Assembly (NCBI RefSeq): GCF_021654135.1 | Contig: NZ_JAKGSD010000023.1 | Location: forward strand, 1-64,000 | Reading direction: 5' to 3' | Length of the DNA: 64,000 nt | Source: Amycolatopsis tucumanensis | Lineage (GTDB): Bacteria > Actinomycetota > Actinomycetes > Mycobacteriales > Pseudonocardiaceae | Part shown: piece after piece, positions 42,158 through 50,910 of the stretch | How the letters are laid out: the number at the start of each line of letters is the position of its first letter | How positions within the stretch are numbered: the stretch's first letter is position 1 | Program-made: the position numbers and the translations under genes | Notes under the pieces: model-generated | Databases searched by the model: none | The model's input: the letters and a program-made list of their open reading frames with translations, nothing else | Told to the model about the DNA's origin: nothing

Positions 42158-43329
42158 CCGACTGGATCACCCGCGCCCGCGAGGTCGCCGCCCAGCTGGC
42201 GGTCGACGCCGTCGAGCGCGACCGGGCCAACGAGACGCCCTACGCCGAAGTCCAGCTGCTCAAGGACAACGGCCTGGTCACCCTGCTCGGGCCCGCCGAG
42301 CACGGCGGCGGCGGGCAGACCTGGGAGACCGCCTACCGCGTGATCCGGGAGATCGCCAAGGCGGACGGCTCGATCGGCCAGCTGCTCGGCTACCACTACC
42401 TGTGGGCGTGGGCGGCGCGCCTGGTCGGCACCGACGCGCAGATCGCCGCGGTCGAGGAGCTGTACACGAAGAACAACTTCTTCTTCGGCGGCGCGGTCAA
42501 CCCGCGCGACTCGGACCTGAAGATCACGCAGGACGGCGACGAGCTCGTCTATCACGGGCACAAGTCGTTCTCCACCGGCAGCAAGGTGTCGGACCTGACC
42601 GTGCTGGAGGGCGTCCTGGAAGGGACCGACGAGCACGTCTTCGCGATCGTGCCGTCGAAACAGCCGGGAATCGTGTTCCACGACGACTGGGACAACATCG
42701 GCCAGCGGCTCACCGAATCGGGCAGCGTGACCATTTCCGACGTGCGCGTGCCGTGGTCGGATGCCGCCGGATACGTGGACCGGAAATTCCAGCCGCTCGT
42801 CTACAACACGCTGAACGTGCCGACGATCCAGCTGGTGTTCACCAATTTCTACCTCGGCATCGCGCAGGGGGCGCTGGAGTCGGCGCTCGCCTACACGCGG
42901 GAGCGGACGCGCGCCTGGCCCTACGGCGGGGACGACAAGGCCGCCGCCACCGAGGAGTGGTACGTGCTGGAGGGCTACGGCGACCTGCAGGCCAAGCTGT
43001 GGGCGGCGGAAGCACTGGTGGACCGGGCCGGCGCGGCGATCTCGCCGCTCCTGCACGCGCCGCGGGAGGAGCTGACGCCCGAGGCGCGCGGCGAGGTGGC
43101 GGTGCTGATCGCCGCGGCCAAGCAGCGGATCGTCGACACCGGGCTGGAGATCGGCACGAAGATCTTCGAGCTGACCGGCGCGCGGGCGAGCGCCACGAAG
43201 TACGGGCTGGACCGGTTCTGGCGGAACCTGCGCACCCACTCGCTGCACGACCCGCTGCCGTACAAGCGGCGGGAGGTCGGCGACTACGCGCTGAACGACC
43301 GGCTCCCCGAGCCGACCTGGTACACGTAG
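42154..43329 (+). CDS. acyl-CoA-dehydrogenase-fold flavin monooxygenase, SfnC/DszC-like
   Basis: 391 aa from the GTG at 42154. The family fold is shown by LKDNGLVTLLGPAEHGGGGQTWE, the FAD-binding GHKSFSTGSKVSDL and the C-terminal GTKIFELTGARASATKYGLDRFWRNLRTHSLHDP, which match DszC/SfnC-type flavin-dependent S- or N-oxygenases rather than true acyl-CoA dehydrogenases. Translational coupling to sfnG indicates a role in sulfone or sulfonate sulfur acquisition; the exact substrate is not evident. No flavin reductase gene is adjacent. Confidence 0.85.
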   Translation: MTDWITRAREVAAQLAVDAVERDRANETPYAEVQLLKDNGLVTLLGPAEHGGGGQTWETAYRVIREIAKADGSIGQLLGYHYLWAWAARLVGTDAQIAAVEELYTKNNFFFGGAVNPRDSDLKITQDGDELVYHGHKSFSTGSKVSDLTVLEGVLEGTDEHVFAIVPSKQPGIVFHDDWDNIGQRLTESGSVTISDVRVPWSDAAGYVDRKFQPLVYNTLNVPTIQLVFTNFYLGIAQGALESALAYTRERTRAWPYGGDDKAAATEEWYVLEGYGDLQAKLWAAEALVDRAGAAISPLLHAPREELTPEARGEVAVLIAAAKQRIVDTGLEIGTKIFELTGARASATKYGLDRFWRNLRTHSLHDPLPYKRREVGDYALNDRLPEPTWYT

Positions 43330-43343
43330 CCACCTGTTGCCGG

Positions 43344-43382
43344 AAGGCCACCCCCGCAGCGCTCGGGCGCGGGGGTGGCCTT
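43344..43382 (+). terminator. terminator after the sfn pair
   Basis: AAGGCCACCCCCGC and GCGGGGGTGGCCTT form a perfect 14-bp stem with an 11-nt loop, 15 bp after the stop codon. Confidence 0.8.
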
Positions 43383-43414
43383 CACCCGTGAGCGGGGCAG
43401 CTAGCGTTGGGGAC

Positions 43415-44638
43415 GTGGTCGCGGCGGTCGGGAGTCTCGGGGCGCTCGCTGCCGTTCTCGGGTTCGCCATGGCGCGCCCGCGCGGCCTGCCGGAGGCGCT
43501 GGTCGCCGTGCCCGCCGCGCTCGTCGTGCTCGCCGTCGGGCTGGTCTCGCCCGGTGAAGCGCTGGCGCAGGTCACCGCGATGGCGCCGACGCTCGGGTTC
43601 CTCGCGGCGATCCTCGTGCTGGCCGACCTCGCCGACCGCGAGGGCGTGTTCCGGTGGCTCGGCGCCCGGCTGGCCACTGCCTCCCACGGCCGGCCGCGAC
43701 GGCTGCTGGCGTTGACCTTCGCGGCGGCCGCGGGCACGACCGCGGTGCTGAGCCTCGACGCGACCGTCGTCCTGCTGACGCCGGTCGTCCTGGCCACCAC
43801 GCGGACGCTCGACTTGCCGCCCAAGCCGCACGTCTACGCGTGCGCGCACCTGGCCAACTCGGCGTCCACGCTGCTGCCCGTCTCGAACCTGACCAACCTG
43901 CTGGCCTTCGCGGCGTCCGGGCTGACCTTCACCGGGTTCGCCGCGCTGATGGCCTTGCCGTGGCTGGTCACCGTCGCGGTCGAGCTGGCGGTCTTCGGGT
44001 GGTTCTTCCGGCGCGACCTGGCCGGGTTCGCGAAGCCGCCCGCCGTGGACCGGGCCGCGCCGGTCTTCGCGCTGGTCGTCATCGGGCTGACGCTCGCCGG
44101 GTTCGGGGTGGGGCCGCTCATCGGGCTCGCGCCGGGGTGGGTGGCCGCGATCGCCGCCGCCGTGCTGGCCGTGCGGGCGCTCGCGCGGCGCGAGACCAGC
44201 CCGCGGCAGCTGGTGGTGGCGGCGAACCCGCTGCTCAGCCTGTTCGTGCTCGGGCTGGCGATCGTCGTGCAGGCGGTGTCGGACCACCTGCTCGGTGGCC
44301 CGCTGCGGGCGTTGCTGCCGGACACGGCCAGCCTGCCCGGGTTGCTGCTGGCGGCCTTCGTGGCGGCCGCGCTGGCCAACCTGGTCAACAACCTCCCGGC
44401 GACGCTGATCCTGCTGGCGGCGCTCGGCCCGCACCCGGCACCCGGGGTGCTGCTCGCCGTGCTGCTGGGCGTGAACATCGGGCCGAACGCCACGTACCTC
44501 GGCTCGCTCGCGACGCTGCTGTGGCGCCGCGTCCTCGGCCGGGACGCCCCACCGCTCGGCGAGTTCACGCGACTCGGGCTGGCAACGGTGCCAGTGAGCC
44601 TCGCGGCGGCGACCGTCGCGCTGTGGCTGGTGCTCTAG
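43415..44638 (+). CDS. ArsB/NhaD-type membrane transporter
   Basis: 407 aa from the GTG at 43415, with ten to twelve hydrophobic helices. TVVLLTPVVLATTR, ANSASTLLPVSNLTNLLAF and the C-terminal ANLVNNLPATLILLAALG followed by GVNIGPNATYLGSLATLLWRR are hallmarks of the ion transporter superfamily that contains ArsB and NhaD. Without arsR or arsC nearby, arsenite export is not supported; anion, Na+ or sulfur-compound transport are alternatives. It lies immediately downstream of the sfn genes but behind a strong terminator. Confidence 0.8.
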   Translation: MVAAVGSLGALAAVLGFAMARPRGLPEALVAVPAALVVLAVGLVSPGEALAQVTAMAPTLGFLAAILVLADLADREGVFRWLGARLATASHGRPRRLLALTFAAAAGTTAVLSLDATVVLLTPVVLATTRTLDLPPKPHVYACAHLANSASTLLPVSNLTNLLAFAASGLTFTGFAALMALPWLVTVAVELAVFGWFFRRDLAGFAKPPAVDRAAPVFALVVIGLTLAGFGVGPLIGLAPGWVAAIAAAVLAVRALARRETSPRQLVVAANPLLSLFVLGLAIVVQAVSDHLLGGPLRALLPDTASLPGLLLAAFVAAALANLVNNLPATLILLAALGPHPAPGVLLAVLLGVNIGPNATYLGSLATLLWRRVLGRDAPPLGEFTRLGLATVPVSLAAATVALWLVL

Positions 44639-44667
44639 GCACGAGAGCGAAATCGCCGCCCCCATCG

Positions 44668-45738
44668 TCAGTAGCGCACCGTGCCGGCGGCCAGCGGTGG
44701 GTACACCCTCGAGGGCTCTCCGTCGACCGTGGTGCCGGCGAACTGGAGCATCGCCCGCTGCTCGCCGTGCATCGCGGCCGGGTAGGCCAGCTCCGGGGCC
44801 GACACCTCGTCCAGGGTGCGCACGTGCTCCGGCGGCAAGGTGACCTCGTCGAGGTTGTCCTCCAGGTGCCCGAGGCGCCGGGCGCCCAGGATCGGCACCA
44901 CTCCCCGCGCCCGCAGCCATGCCAGCGACACCGCTGCGGACGTCGTGCCCAGTTCCTCGGCGATCGCGGCGACCGCCTCGATCACCGCGTAGTCGGACTC
45001 GGCGGGACCGCCGACGAACGCCGCCCGGGCGGAATCGGCCGGTGCGGCGCCGCGGCGGTACTTGCCGGACAGGAAACCGTTCTTCAGCGGGCTCCACGCG
45101 ACCAGCCCGAGGCCCTGGTCGGCGGCCAGCGGCGCGATCTCGCCCTCGACCGTGCGCGCCAGCAACGAGTACTCGACCTGCAGCGCGATCAACGGCGTCC
45201 AGCCGCGCAGCAGCGCCGTGGTCTGCGCCTGCGCGGTGACCCAGGCAGGCGTGTTGGAGAAGCCGATGTAGCGGACCTTGCCGGCCCGGACCAGGTCGTC
45301 GAGGGCCCGCAGCGTCTCCTCGACCGGGGTGCTGCGGTCCCAGTTGTGCAGCCAGTACAGGTCCACGTGATCGGTGCGCAGGCGGCGCAGCGACTCGTCG
45401 AGCTGGGCGATGACCGACCGCCGTCCGGCACCGCCGCCGTTCGGGTCGCCGGGGTGCATGTTGGTGAAGAACTTGGTCGCCAGCACCACGCGGTCGCGGC
45501 GTCCCGGATGGGCGGCGAACCAGTCGCCGAGGATCTTCTCGGAATGCCCGTTCGTGTAGAAGTTCGCGGTGTCCACGAAGTTCCCGCCGCGGTCGAGGTA
45601 GGTCGCCAGGATCTTCTCCGACTCCTCGACGCCGCACCCGGCGCCGCCGGGATCGTCGCCGAAGGTCATCGCGCCGAGGGCGTACGGGCTGACCCGCAGG
45701 CCGGATCGGCCCAGGGTGACGTAGTGGTCGAGCGGCAT
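44668..45738 (-). CDS. aldo/keto reductase
   Basis: 356 aa. The catalytic tetrad of the family is visible: Asp and Tyr in VDTANFYTNG, Lys in VLATKFF and His in LYWLHNWD. VEYSLLARTVEGEIAPLAADQGLGLVAWSPLKNGFLSGKY is typical of bacterial AKRs of the YajO/Tas type. It reduces aldehydes or ketones with NADPH; the substrate is unknown. It is divergent from an AraC-type regulator, with 156 bp between starts. Confidence 0.9.
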   Translation of the reverse strand: MPLDHYVTLGRSGLRVSPYALGAMTFGDDPGGAGCGVEESEKILATYLDRGGNFVDTANFYTNGHSEKILGDWFAAHPGRRDRVVLATKFFTNMHPGDPNGGGAGRRSVIAQLDESLRRLRTDHVDLYWLHNWDRSTPVEETLRALDDLVRAGKVRYIGFSNTPAWVTAQAQTTALLRGWTPLIALQVEYSLLARTVEGEIAPLAADQGLGLVAWSPLKNGFLSGKYRRGAAPADSARAAFVGGPAESDYAVIEAVAAIAEELGTTSAAVSLAWLRARGVVPILGARRLGHLEDNLDEVTLPPEHVRTLDEVSAPELAYPAAMHGEQRAMLQFAGTTVDGEPSRVYPPLAAGTVRY

Positions 45739-45894
45739 GGGAGGTGCTCCTCGTGTCGGTCCGGATGGTCCTCCCATCGAAGCCCGCGCGAGGTGTTTCA
45801 AGGTAGACCGATCCGCGCTGCCTCTTGCACGATCCTCTCGGCTCCGCCCGGATCGGGCTTGTGCTTCCTCGGCCCCGGGTGGTTCCGTCGAGAG

Positions 45895-46755
45895 GTGCTC
45901 AACGAGATCCGCGACCTCATCGCGGCCCACGCCCGCCCGGACCTGCGGACGCCGGTCGACGGCCTGCTGCTGTCCCGGGTGGACGACACCGAGCCGGAGC
46001 ACTCGCTCACCGAACCGCTGCTGGTGCTGATGGCCCAGGGCGGCAAACGGCTGCTGCTCGGCGACCGGGTGTTCGAGTACCGGGCGGGCCAGTTCCTCCT
46101 GGTCACCGCCGCGCTGCCGGTCACCGGCCGGTTCCTGGCGGCGCCGTCGCTGGGTGCCGGACTGGTGCTGCGGCCGTCCGCGATCGCGCCGCTGCTGCTG
46201 GAGGCGCCCGCCCCGCGCACCCCGGCCGGCCCCGCCATCGCCACCGGGGACGCCGACGCCGACCTGCTCGACGCCGTGACCCGGCTGCTGCGGCTGCTCG
46301 ACCGGCCCGCCGACGTGCCCGTGCTCGCCCCGCTCATCGAGCGGGAGATCCTCTGGCGCCTGCTCACCGGCCCGTGCGGGGCGACGCTGCGCCAGATCGG
46401 CCTTGCCGACAGCAGCCTGAGCCTGGTCGGCCGCGCCATCGCCCGGATCAGGGAGAACTACGCCGAGCCGATCAGGATCGCGGAGCTCGCGCGGCTGTGC
46501 GGGCTGAGCGCATCGGCGTTCCACCGGCACTTCCGCGCGGTCACCGCGATGAGCCCGCTGCAGTTCCAGAAGCGGATCCGGCTGCAGGAGGCGCGGTCAC
46601 TGCTGCTGGCCCGGCCCGACGACGTCGCCGGTGTCGGGCACCTCGTCGGCTACGACAGCCCGTCGCAGTTCAGCCGGGAATACCGCCGCCTGTTCGGCGC
46701 GCCACCCGGCCGGGACGCCGCGCGTCTGCGGGCCTCGGCGCCCGCCTTGCCGTGA
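45895..46755 (+). CDS. AraC-family regulator (AraC_N type)
   Basis: 286 aa from the GTG at 45895. The N-terminal half is the AraC_N cupin-like domain (TEPLLVLMAQGGKRLLLGDRVFEYRAGQFLLVTAALPVTG). The C-terminal half is a double helix-turn-helix (IAELARLCGLSASAFHRHFRAVTAMSPLQFQKRIRLQEAR, then VGHLVGYDSPSQFSREYRRLFG). This subgroup commonly sits opposite an aldo/keto reductase or short-chain dehydrogenase and activates it; that arrangement is seen here. The start is uncertain because the ribosome-binding site is weak. Confidence 0.85.
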   Translation: MLNEIRDLIAAHARPDLRTPVDGLLLSRVDDTEPEHSLTEPLLVLMAQGGKRLLLGDRVFEYRAGQFLLVTAALPVTGRFLAAPSLGAGLVLRPSAIAPLLLEAPAPRTPAGPAIATGDADADLLDAVTRLLRLLDRPADVPVLAPLIEREILWRLLTGPCGATLRQIGLADSSLSLVGRAIARIRENYAEPIRIAELARLCGLSASAFHRHFRAVTAMSPLQFQKRIRLQEARSLLLARPDDVAGVGHLVGYDSPSQFSREYRRLFGAPPGRDAARLRASAPALP

Positions 46756-46758
46756 GAA

Positions 46759-47838
46759 TCAGGCCAAGTGCGAGATGTCGTTGACCAGGCGCACCGACGC
46801 GTTGCCGTCCGGGTAGAACTCCACGATCGACAGCGACGCCAGGTCCAGGTGCAGCCGGAACAGCAGCGACGGGCCGGCGTCCAGGCCGAGCCGCAGCAGG
46901 GACTTGATCGGGGTGACGTGGCTGACCACGATGATCGTCCGGCCGGCGTGGCTCTCGACCAGCTCGTCCCGCGTGCGGCGGACCCGCTGGTGCACCGCGT
47001 CGAAGCTCTCCCCGCCCGGCGCGGGCACCGACGGGTCGCGCAGCCAGCGGCCGTGCAGCTCGGGATCGCGCTGGGCGGCCTCCGTGAAGGTCAGCCCCTC
47101 CCACTCGCCGAAGTCGGTCTCCAGCAGGCCGGGGTGGGTCTCCACCCGGGCGCCGAGCGCGTCGGCGACCGACTGGGCCGTCTGCTTCGCCCTGGTCAGC
47201 GGGGACGCCACGATCGCGGTGTCCGTGCCGAGGTCGGACAACGCGGCGAGGCGCTTGGCGGCCGCGGCGGCCTGCTGCAGGCCGTGCTCGGTCAGCGGCA
47301 CGTCGCCGCGTCCCGAGTACCGGCGGTCGACCGACATCGCGGTCTGCCCGTGCCGCAGCAGCATCATCCGCGTCGGTGTGCCCTGCGCGCCGGTCCACTT
47401 CTGCGGCGTCGTGCGCTCCGGGCCCGCGCCCTTGCCCGCCTGGGTGTCCATCGCCTCGTTGGCGAGCCGGTCGGCGTGCGCGTTCTCGGCGCGCGGGATC
47501 CACTCGTAGCGCACCGCCGCGAAGCCGGCGGCCAGCTCGCGCGCCTGCTCGGCGAGCGGCTTCAGCGCCTCGTGCTTGATCTTCCAGCGGCCGGACATCT
47601 GCTCGACCACCAGCTTCGAGTCCATCCGGACGTCGACCTCGGTGGCGCCCGCCTCGGCCGCCGCCCGGAGCCCGGCGATCAGGCCCGAGTACTCGGCGAA
47701 GTTGTTCGTCGCCACCCCGAGCCCCTCCTGGCGCTCGGCCAGGACCGCGCCCGTCTCGGCGTCGCGCACGACCGCCCCGTACCCGGCCGGCCCGGGGTTG
47801 CCCCGCGAACCGCCGTCGGCCTCGACGACCACCCTCAC
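46759..47838 (-). CDS. bifunctional RNase H / histidine-phosphatase protein (Rv2228c-like)
   Basis: 359 aa. The N-terminal RNase HI domain (1-135) carries the acidic catalytic residues in VEADGGSRGNPG, NNFAEYSGLIAGL, VRMDSKLVVEQ and ENAHADRLANEA. The C-terminal histidine-phosphatase domain starts at MMLLRHGQTAM and has the second His in VVSHVTPIKSLL. The M. tuberculosis homologue Rv2228c degrades RNA-DNA hybrids and has alpha-ribazole phosphatase activity. The GTG at 47838 overlaps the stop of the zinc-ribbon gene by 4 bp. It is third in the Nif3/zinc-ribbon/RNase H operon. Confidence 0.92.
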   Translation of the reverse strand: MRVVVEADGGSRGNPGPAGYGAVVRDAETGAVLAERQEGLGVATNNFAEYSGLIAGLRAAAEAGATEVDVRMDSKLVVEQMSGRWKIKHEALKPLAEQARELAAGFAAVRYEWIPRAENAHADRLANEAMDTQAGKGAGPERTTPQKWTGAQGTPTRMMLLRHGQTAMSVDRRYSGRGDVPLTEHGLQQAAAAAKRLAALSDLGTDTAIVASPLTRAKQTAQSVADALGARVETHPGLLETDFGEWEGLTFTEAAQRDPELHGRWLRDPSVPAPGGESFDAVHQRVRRTRDELVESHAGRTIIVVSHVTPIKSLLRLGLDAGPSLLFRLHLDLASLSIVEFYPDGNASVRLVNDISHLA

Positions 47839-48572
47839 AGGCCCGACTCCACCGTCCGCACCAGGATCGCGCCGCAGTTCTCGCACTGCACGACCTCGTC
47901 CTCGGCCGCCGCCTTGAGCTCGGACACCGTGTTGCGGTCGAACTCCATGTTGCAGGCCAGGCACTTGCGCGCCCGCACCAGCGCGGCGCCGATGCCCTTG
48001 TGCGCGCGGACCCGCTCGTACAGCTTCAGCAGCCCCTCCGGGAACCGCGGCACCAGCTTCGCGCGGTCCTCCTCGCGGCGGGCCTTCGTGGTGTCCAGGT
48101 CCTTGAGCGTCTCGTCGCGGCGGCCCTCGACGTCGGCCAGCGCCTGCTCGGTCTTGTCGACCTCGGCCCCGGTGCGCTGCACGTCCAGGCCGAGCGCTTC
48201 GCGGCGCTCCATCAGCTCCAGCAGGTCGTCCTCGAGCGCGCTCTGGCGCCGGGCCAGTGTCTCCAGCTCGTGCTGCAGGTCCGCGACCTGCTTGGCGGGC
48301 AGGGTGCCGCCGTCGATCAGCTTGCGGTCGCGGTCCTCGCGGGCGCGGACGGACTCGATCTCCTTCTCCTGGCGGGCGATCTCGCGGTCCAGGTCGGAGG
48401 CGGCGGTCTCGTGCCGGATCGCCGTGTCGCGCAGCTCGCGCAGGGTCTTCTGGATGCCCTCGATCTCGGCGAGCTCAGGCATGGTCCGGCGGCGGTGCTC
48501 GACCCGGGACAGCTCGGCATCCACTTTCGCGAGCTCGAGCAGCTGACGCTGGACGGCTGGCTCTGCCTTCAC
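47835..48572 (-). CDS. coiled-coil C4 zinc-ribbon protein (Rv2229c-like)
   Basis: 245 aa. Residues 1-180 are almost entirely charged heptad-like coiled coil (ELARLDAELSRVEHRR-type, RRQSALEDDLLELMERREAL). The C-terminal zinc ribbon has CLACNMEF and CENCGAILV. The family is nearly universal in actinobacteria, sits beside Nif3 and RNase H genes, and has no settled function; nucleic-acid binding is usually suggested. It starts 15 bp after the Nif3 stop. Confidence 0.88.
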   Translation of the reverse strand: MKAEPAVQRQLLELAKVDAELSRVEHRRRTMPELAEIEGIQKTLRELRDTAIRHETAASDLDREIARQEKEIESVRAREDRDRKLIDGGTLPAKQVADLQHELETLARRQSALEDDLLELMERREALGLDVQRTGAEVDKTEQALADVEGRRDETLKDLDTTKARREEDRAKLVPRFPEGLLKLYERVRAHKGIGAALVRARKCLACNMEFDRNTVSELKAAAEDEVVQCENCGAILVRTVESGL

Positions 48573-48587
48573 TGGTACTCCCTCGGA

Positions 48588-49394
48588 TTACGCACGGATG
48601 GTCCACGGATCGGTTCGGCGCGCGGACACGTGAACGTTGACGTTACCCGCAAAGGCGTCCCGCAGGACGGCCGAGGCTTGACCGCACCACGGCCACTCGC
48701 TGGCCCAATGGGTCAGGCCGACCAGTGCGGGCGCGTCCGCGCCGGTTTCCAGGTGCTCGCCGGCGGGGTGGTGCCGCAGGTCGGCGGTGACGTAGGCGTC
48801 CACGCCGGCCGCGGTCGCGGCGCCGAGGAAGCTGTCCCCGGCCCCGCCGGACACCGCCACCGTCCTAATCAGACGGTCCGGGTCGCCCGCCCCGAGCACG
48901 CCCGGCTCAGTGGCGGGCAGGGCGCCGGCCACCCGGCGCACGAACGCGGCGAACGGCTCCGGCTCGGGCAGCTCGCCGATGCGGCCGAGGCCGGTGGAGC
49001 CGTCCGGGTGCGGGTCGAGCGGGCGGAGCACCCGCAGCCCGATGGCCTCGGCGAGCGCGTCGGACACCCCGGGGTTCGCGGAGTCGGCGTTCGTGTGCGC
49101 GCAGTAAAGGGCGATGCCGGCGCGGATGAGGCGGTGCACCAGCGCGCCCTTCGGGGTGTCGGCAGGCACGCCGTGCACGCCGCGCAGCAGCAGCGGGTGG
49201 TGCGCGACGACCAGCTGGACCCCGGTCTCGATGGCCTCGTCGATGGTGGCCGCGACCGGGTCGACGCAGATCAGGACGTCGGTGACCGGCTCGGCGGGGT
49301 CGCCGCAGACCAGGCCGACCGCGTCCCAGCTCTCCGCGAGCGCGGGCGGGTAGGCGTCCTCCAGTGCGGCGATCACTTCGGCGAGGGCGGGCAT
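48588..49394 (-). CDS. Nif3-like dinuclear metal centre protein
   Basis: 268 aa from the ATG at 49394. Metal-site motifs are present: LVVAHHPLLLRG, YCAHTNADSA and, near the end, VGLTHWASEWP; DLRHHPAGEHLE lies between. Members form toroidal hexamers with two metal ions per subunit and appear to be phosphatases or GTP cyclohydrolase-like hydrolases; the physiological role is unsettled. It is first gene of a conserved three-gene minus-strand operon and diverges from the ptpA remnant with a 40-bp spacer that must hold both promoters. Confidence 0.9.
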   Translation of the reverse strand: MPALAEVIAALEDAYPPALAESWDAVGLVCGDPAEPVTDVLICVDPVAATIDEAIETGVQLVVAHHPLLLRGVHGVPADTPKGALVHRLIRAGIALYCAHTNADSANPGVSDALAEAIGLRVLRPLDPHPDGSTGLGRIGELPEPEPFAAFVRRVAGALPATEPGVLGAGDPDRLIRTVAVSGGAGDSFLGAATAAGVDAYVTADLRHHPAGEHLETGADAPALVGLTHWASEWPWCGQASAVLRDAFAGNVNVHVSARRTDPWTIRA

Positions 49395-49434
49395 GGGGGG
49401 ATCTTCGCATGCGGCGTGGGGCAGACTGCGGGGT

Positions 49435-49470
49435 GTGACCGAGCCGAGCCTGCACATCTGCTTCGTCTGA
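49435..49470 (+). pseudogene. 5' remnant of ptpA cut off by the integrated element
   Basis: GTG at 49435 opens a 12-codon frame ending HICFV-stop (TGA at 49468-49470). Joined at the shared core to the right end, it would read HICFVCSGNICRSP, the exact PtpA active-site context. In M. tuberculosis ptpA also begins with a few residues before the CxGNICRSP loop. The remnant therefore marks the original promoter and start of the split gene. Confidence 0.85.
49459..49469 (+). other. attL core (11-bp TGCTTCGTCTG)
   Basis: The 11-bp sequence is identical to 62723-62733 and lies in the same codon phase of ptpA at both ends. Sequence diverges immediately on both sides, consistent with a serine-integrase crossover site. 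Confidence 0.8.
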
Positions 49471-49496
49471 GCCAGGCGTCAAGATAACATATTTGG

Positions 49497-50894
49497 GTGA
49501 CGCACAAGGTCGGGATCTACTGCCGCATCAGCCGGGACCGCATTGGTGCTGGTCTGGGGGTTGAGCGGCAGGAGGAAGACTGCCGCGAGCTGGCCGAACG
49601 GCTGGGCGGGGACGTGGTCGACGTGTACGTGGACAACGACATCAGCGCCTATAGCGGCAAGCGGCGGCCAAACTACGAGCGCCTGTTGGCCGACGTCGAA
49701 GCTGGACGGGTGACGGCCGTTGTGGCGTGGCACACGGACCGCCTCCACCGGGCACCGATGGAGCTGGAGCGGTACATCACGGCCTGCGAGCCGAGGAACG
49801 TGCCGACCTACACCGTCAAGGCCGGTGAGCTGGACCTCACGACCGCCGCCGGGCGCATGACAGCCCGCATCACCGGCGCTGTCGCGCGTCACGAGAGCGA
49901 GCAGAAGAGCGAGCGGCTGGCCCGGCAGCGGCGCCAAGCGATGGAGCAAGGCCGCTGGATCGGCGGACGGCGCCCGTTCGGCTTCGAGGACGACGGGATG
50001 ACCGTGCGCGCGGTGGAGGCGGACGCCCTGCGTAGCGCGGCCCGCCGGGTCCTCGCGGGTGACACCGTCCGATCGATCTTCCGCGAATGGAACGCCGCTG
50101 GCCTCACGACGGTGACGGGCCAGCCGTGGACGGGGTCATCTTTGCGAGAGGTGCTACTCCGGCCACGGAACACCGCCAAGGTCGGCAAGCTTCGTCGGCC
50201 ATATGGCGATGTCGGCGCGGCCCTGGACAAGATGCCGGACGCCCAGTGGCCCGCGATCCTGGACCGGGAGCTGTACCGGGCGCTGGCACAGAAGCTGGTG
50301 GACCCGGCCCGGACCGCCCACAGGGGCGTCTCTCGGCGCCTGGTGGGGTCCTGGCTGTACCGGTGCGAGTGCGGACAGCCGTTACGCTCGGGCGGCCTCA
50401 GCAGCACTGGGAAGCCGCGCTACATGTGCTCGGAGATGCACCTGGTGCGGACCGCGCAACCCCTAGATGAGCTGGTGCTGGGCATGACGGCCGCAATCCT
50501 CGACCGCGAGGGGACGGCCCTGCTCGCCCCGGCCGTCGACCTCACCCCGCACCGAGAGCGACTGGCCGTGCTCCGCGCGAAGAGCGAAGAGCTGGCGAGC
50601 CTCTACGCCGACCCTGACGGGGGTATGACCATCGAACAGTTCCAGGTGGCAAACAAGCGCCTCCAGGGGGGCATCAAGCACCTGGAAACTGAGATCGCGC
50701 GCCACACGGCCGGTGATGCGCTCGCCGGTGTCGCGGACGCCGCTAGACCCGGAGAGACGTTCCTGGGCCTGGACATCGACCGGCAACGCGCCATCATCGA
50801 CTGCCTGATGACGGTGACGGTTAAGCGGATCGGCCGGGGGCGGCCACAGAACACATTCGACCCTGGCTCCGTGGTCATGACTCCGAAGCGGTAG
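49497..50894 (+). CDS. large serine recombinase (integrase)
   Basis: 465 aa from the GTG at 49497. The resolvase domain has catalytic Ser12 in IYCRISRDR and the Arg-rich HTDRLHRAPMELE segment; helix E ends ARHESEQKSERLARQRRQAM. The recombinase domain follows (RPFGFEDDGMTV...). A zinc ribbon (YRCECGQPLR...YMCSEMHLV) and coiled coil (LAVLRAKSEELASLYADPDGG) complete the large-serine-integrase plan. It lies 27 bp from the attL core, so it is the enzyme that targets ptpA. After integration it sits directly behind the ptpA promoter. Confidence 0.93.
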   Translation: MTHKVGIYCRISRDRIGAGLGVERQEEDCRELAERLGGDVVDVYVDNDISAYSGKRRPNYERLLADVEAGRVTAVVAWHTDRLHRAPMELERYITACEPRNVPTYTVKAGELDLTTAAGRMTARITGAVARHESEQKSERLARQRRQAMEQGRWIGGRRPFGFEDDGMTVRAVEADALRSAARRVLAGDTVRSIFREWNAAGLTTVTGQPWTGSSLREVLLRPRNTAKVGKLRRPYGDVGAALDKMPDAQWPAILDRELYRALAQKLVDPARTAHRGVSRRLVGSWLYRCECGQPLRSGGLSSTGKPRYMCSEMHLVRTAQPLDELVLGMTAAILDREGTALLAPAVDLTPHRERLAVLRAKSEELASLYADPDGGMTIEQFQVANKRLQGGIKHLETEIARHTAGDALAGVADAARPGETFLGLDIDRQRAIIDCLMTVTVKRIGRGRPQNTFDPGSVVMTPKR

Positions 50895-50910
50895 CCACCC
50901 CCGGCATCCG

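Noticed and set aside
43415..44638. Arsenite efflux pump (ArsB) call
   Set aside because: The fold fits, but no arsR, arsC or other arsenic gene is nearby, so a general ion-transporter name was used.
49470..49496. Integration next to a tRNA gene
   Set aside because: No tRNA-like sequence was seen at either end; the duplicated core lies in the ptpA coding sequence.
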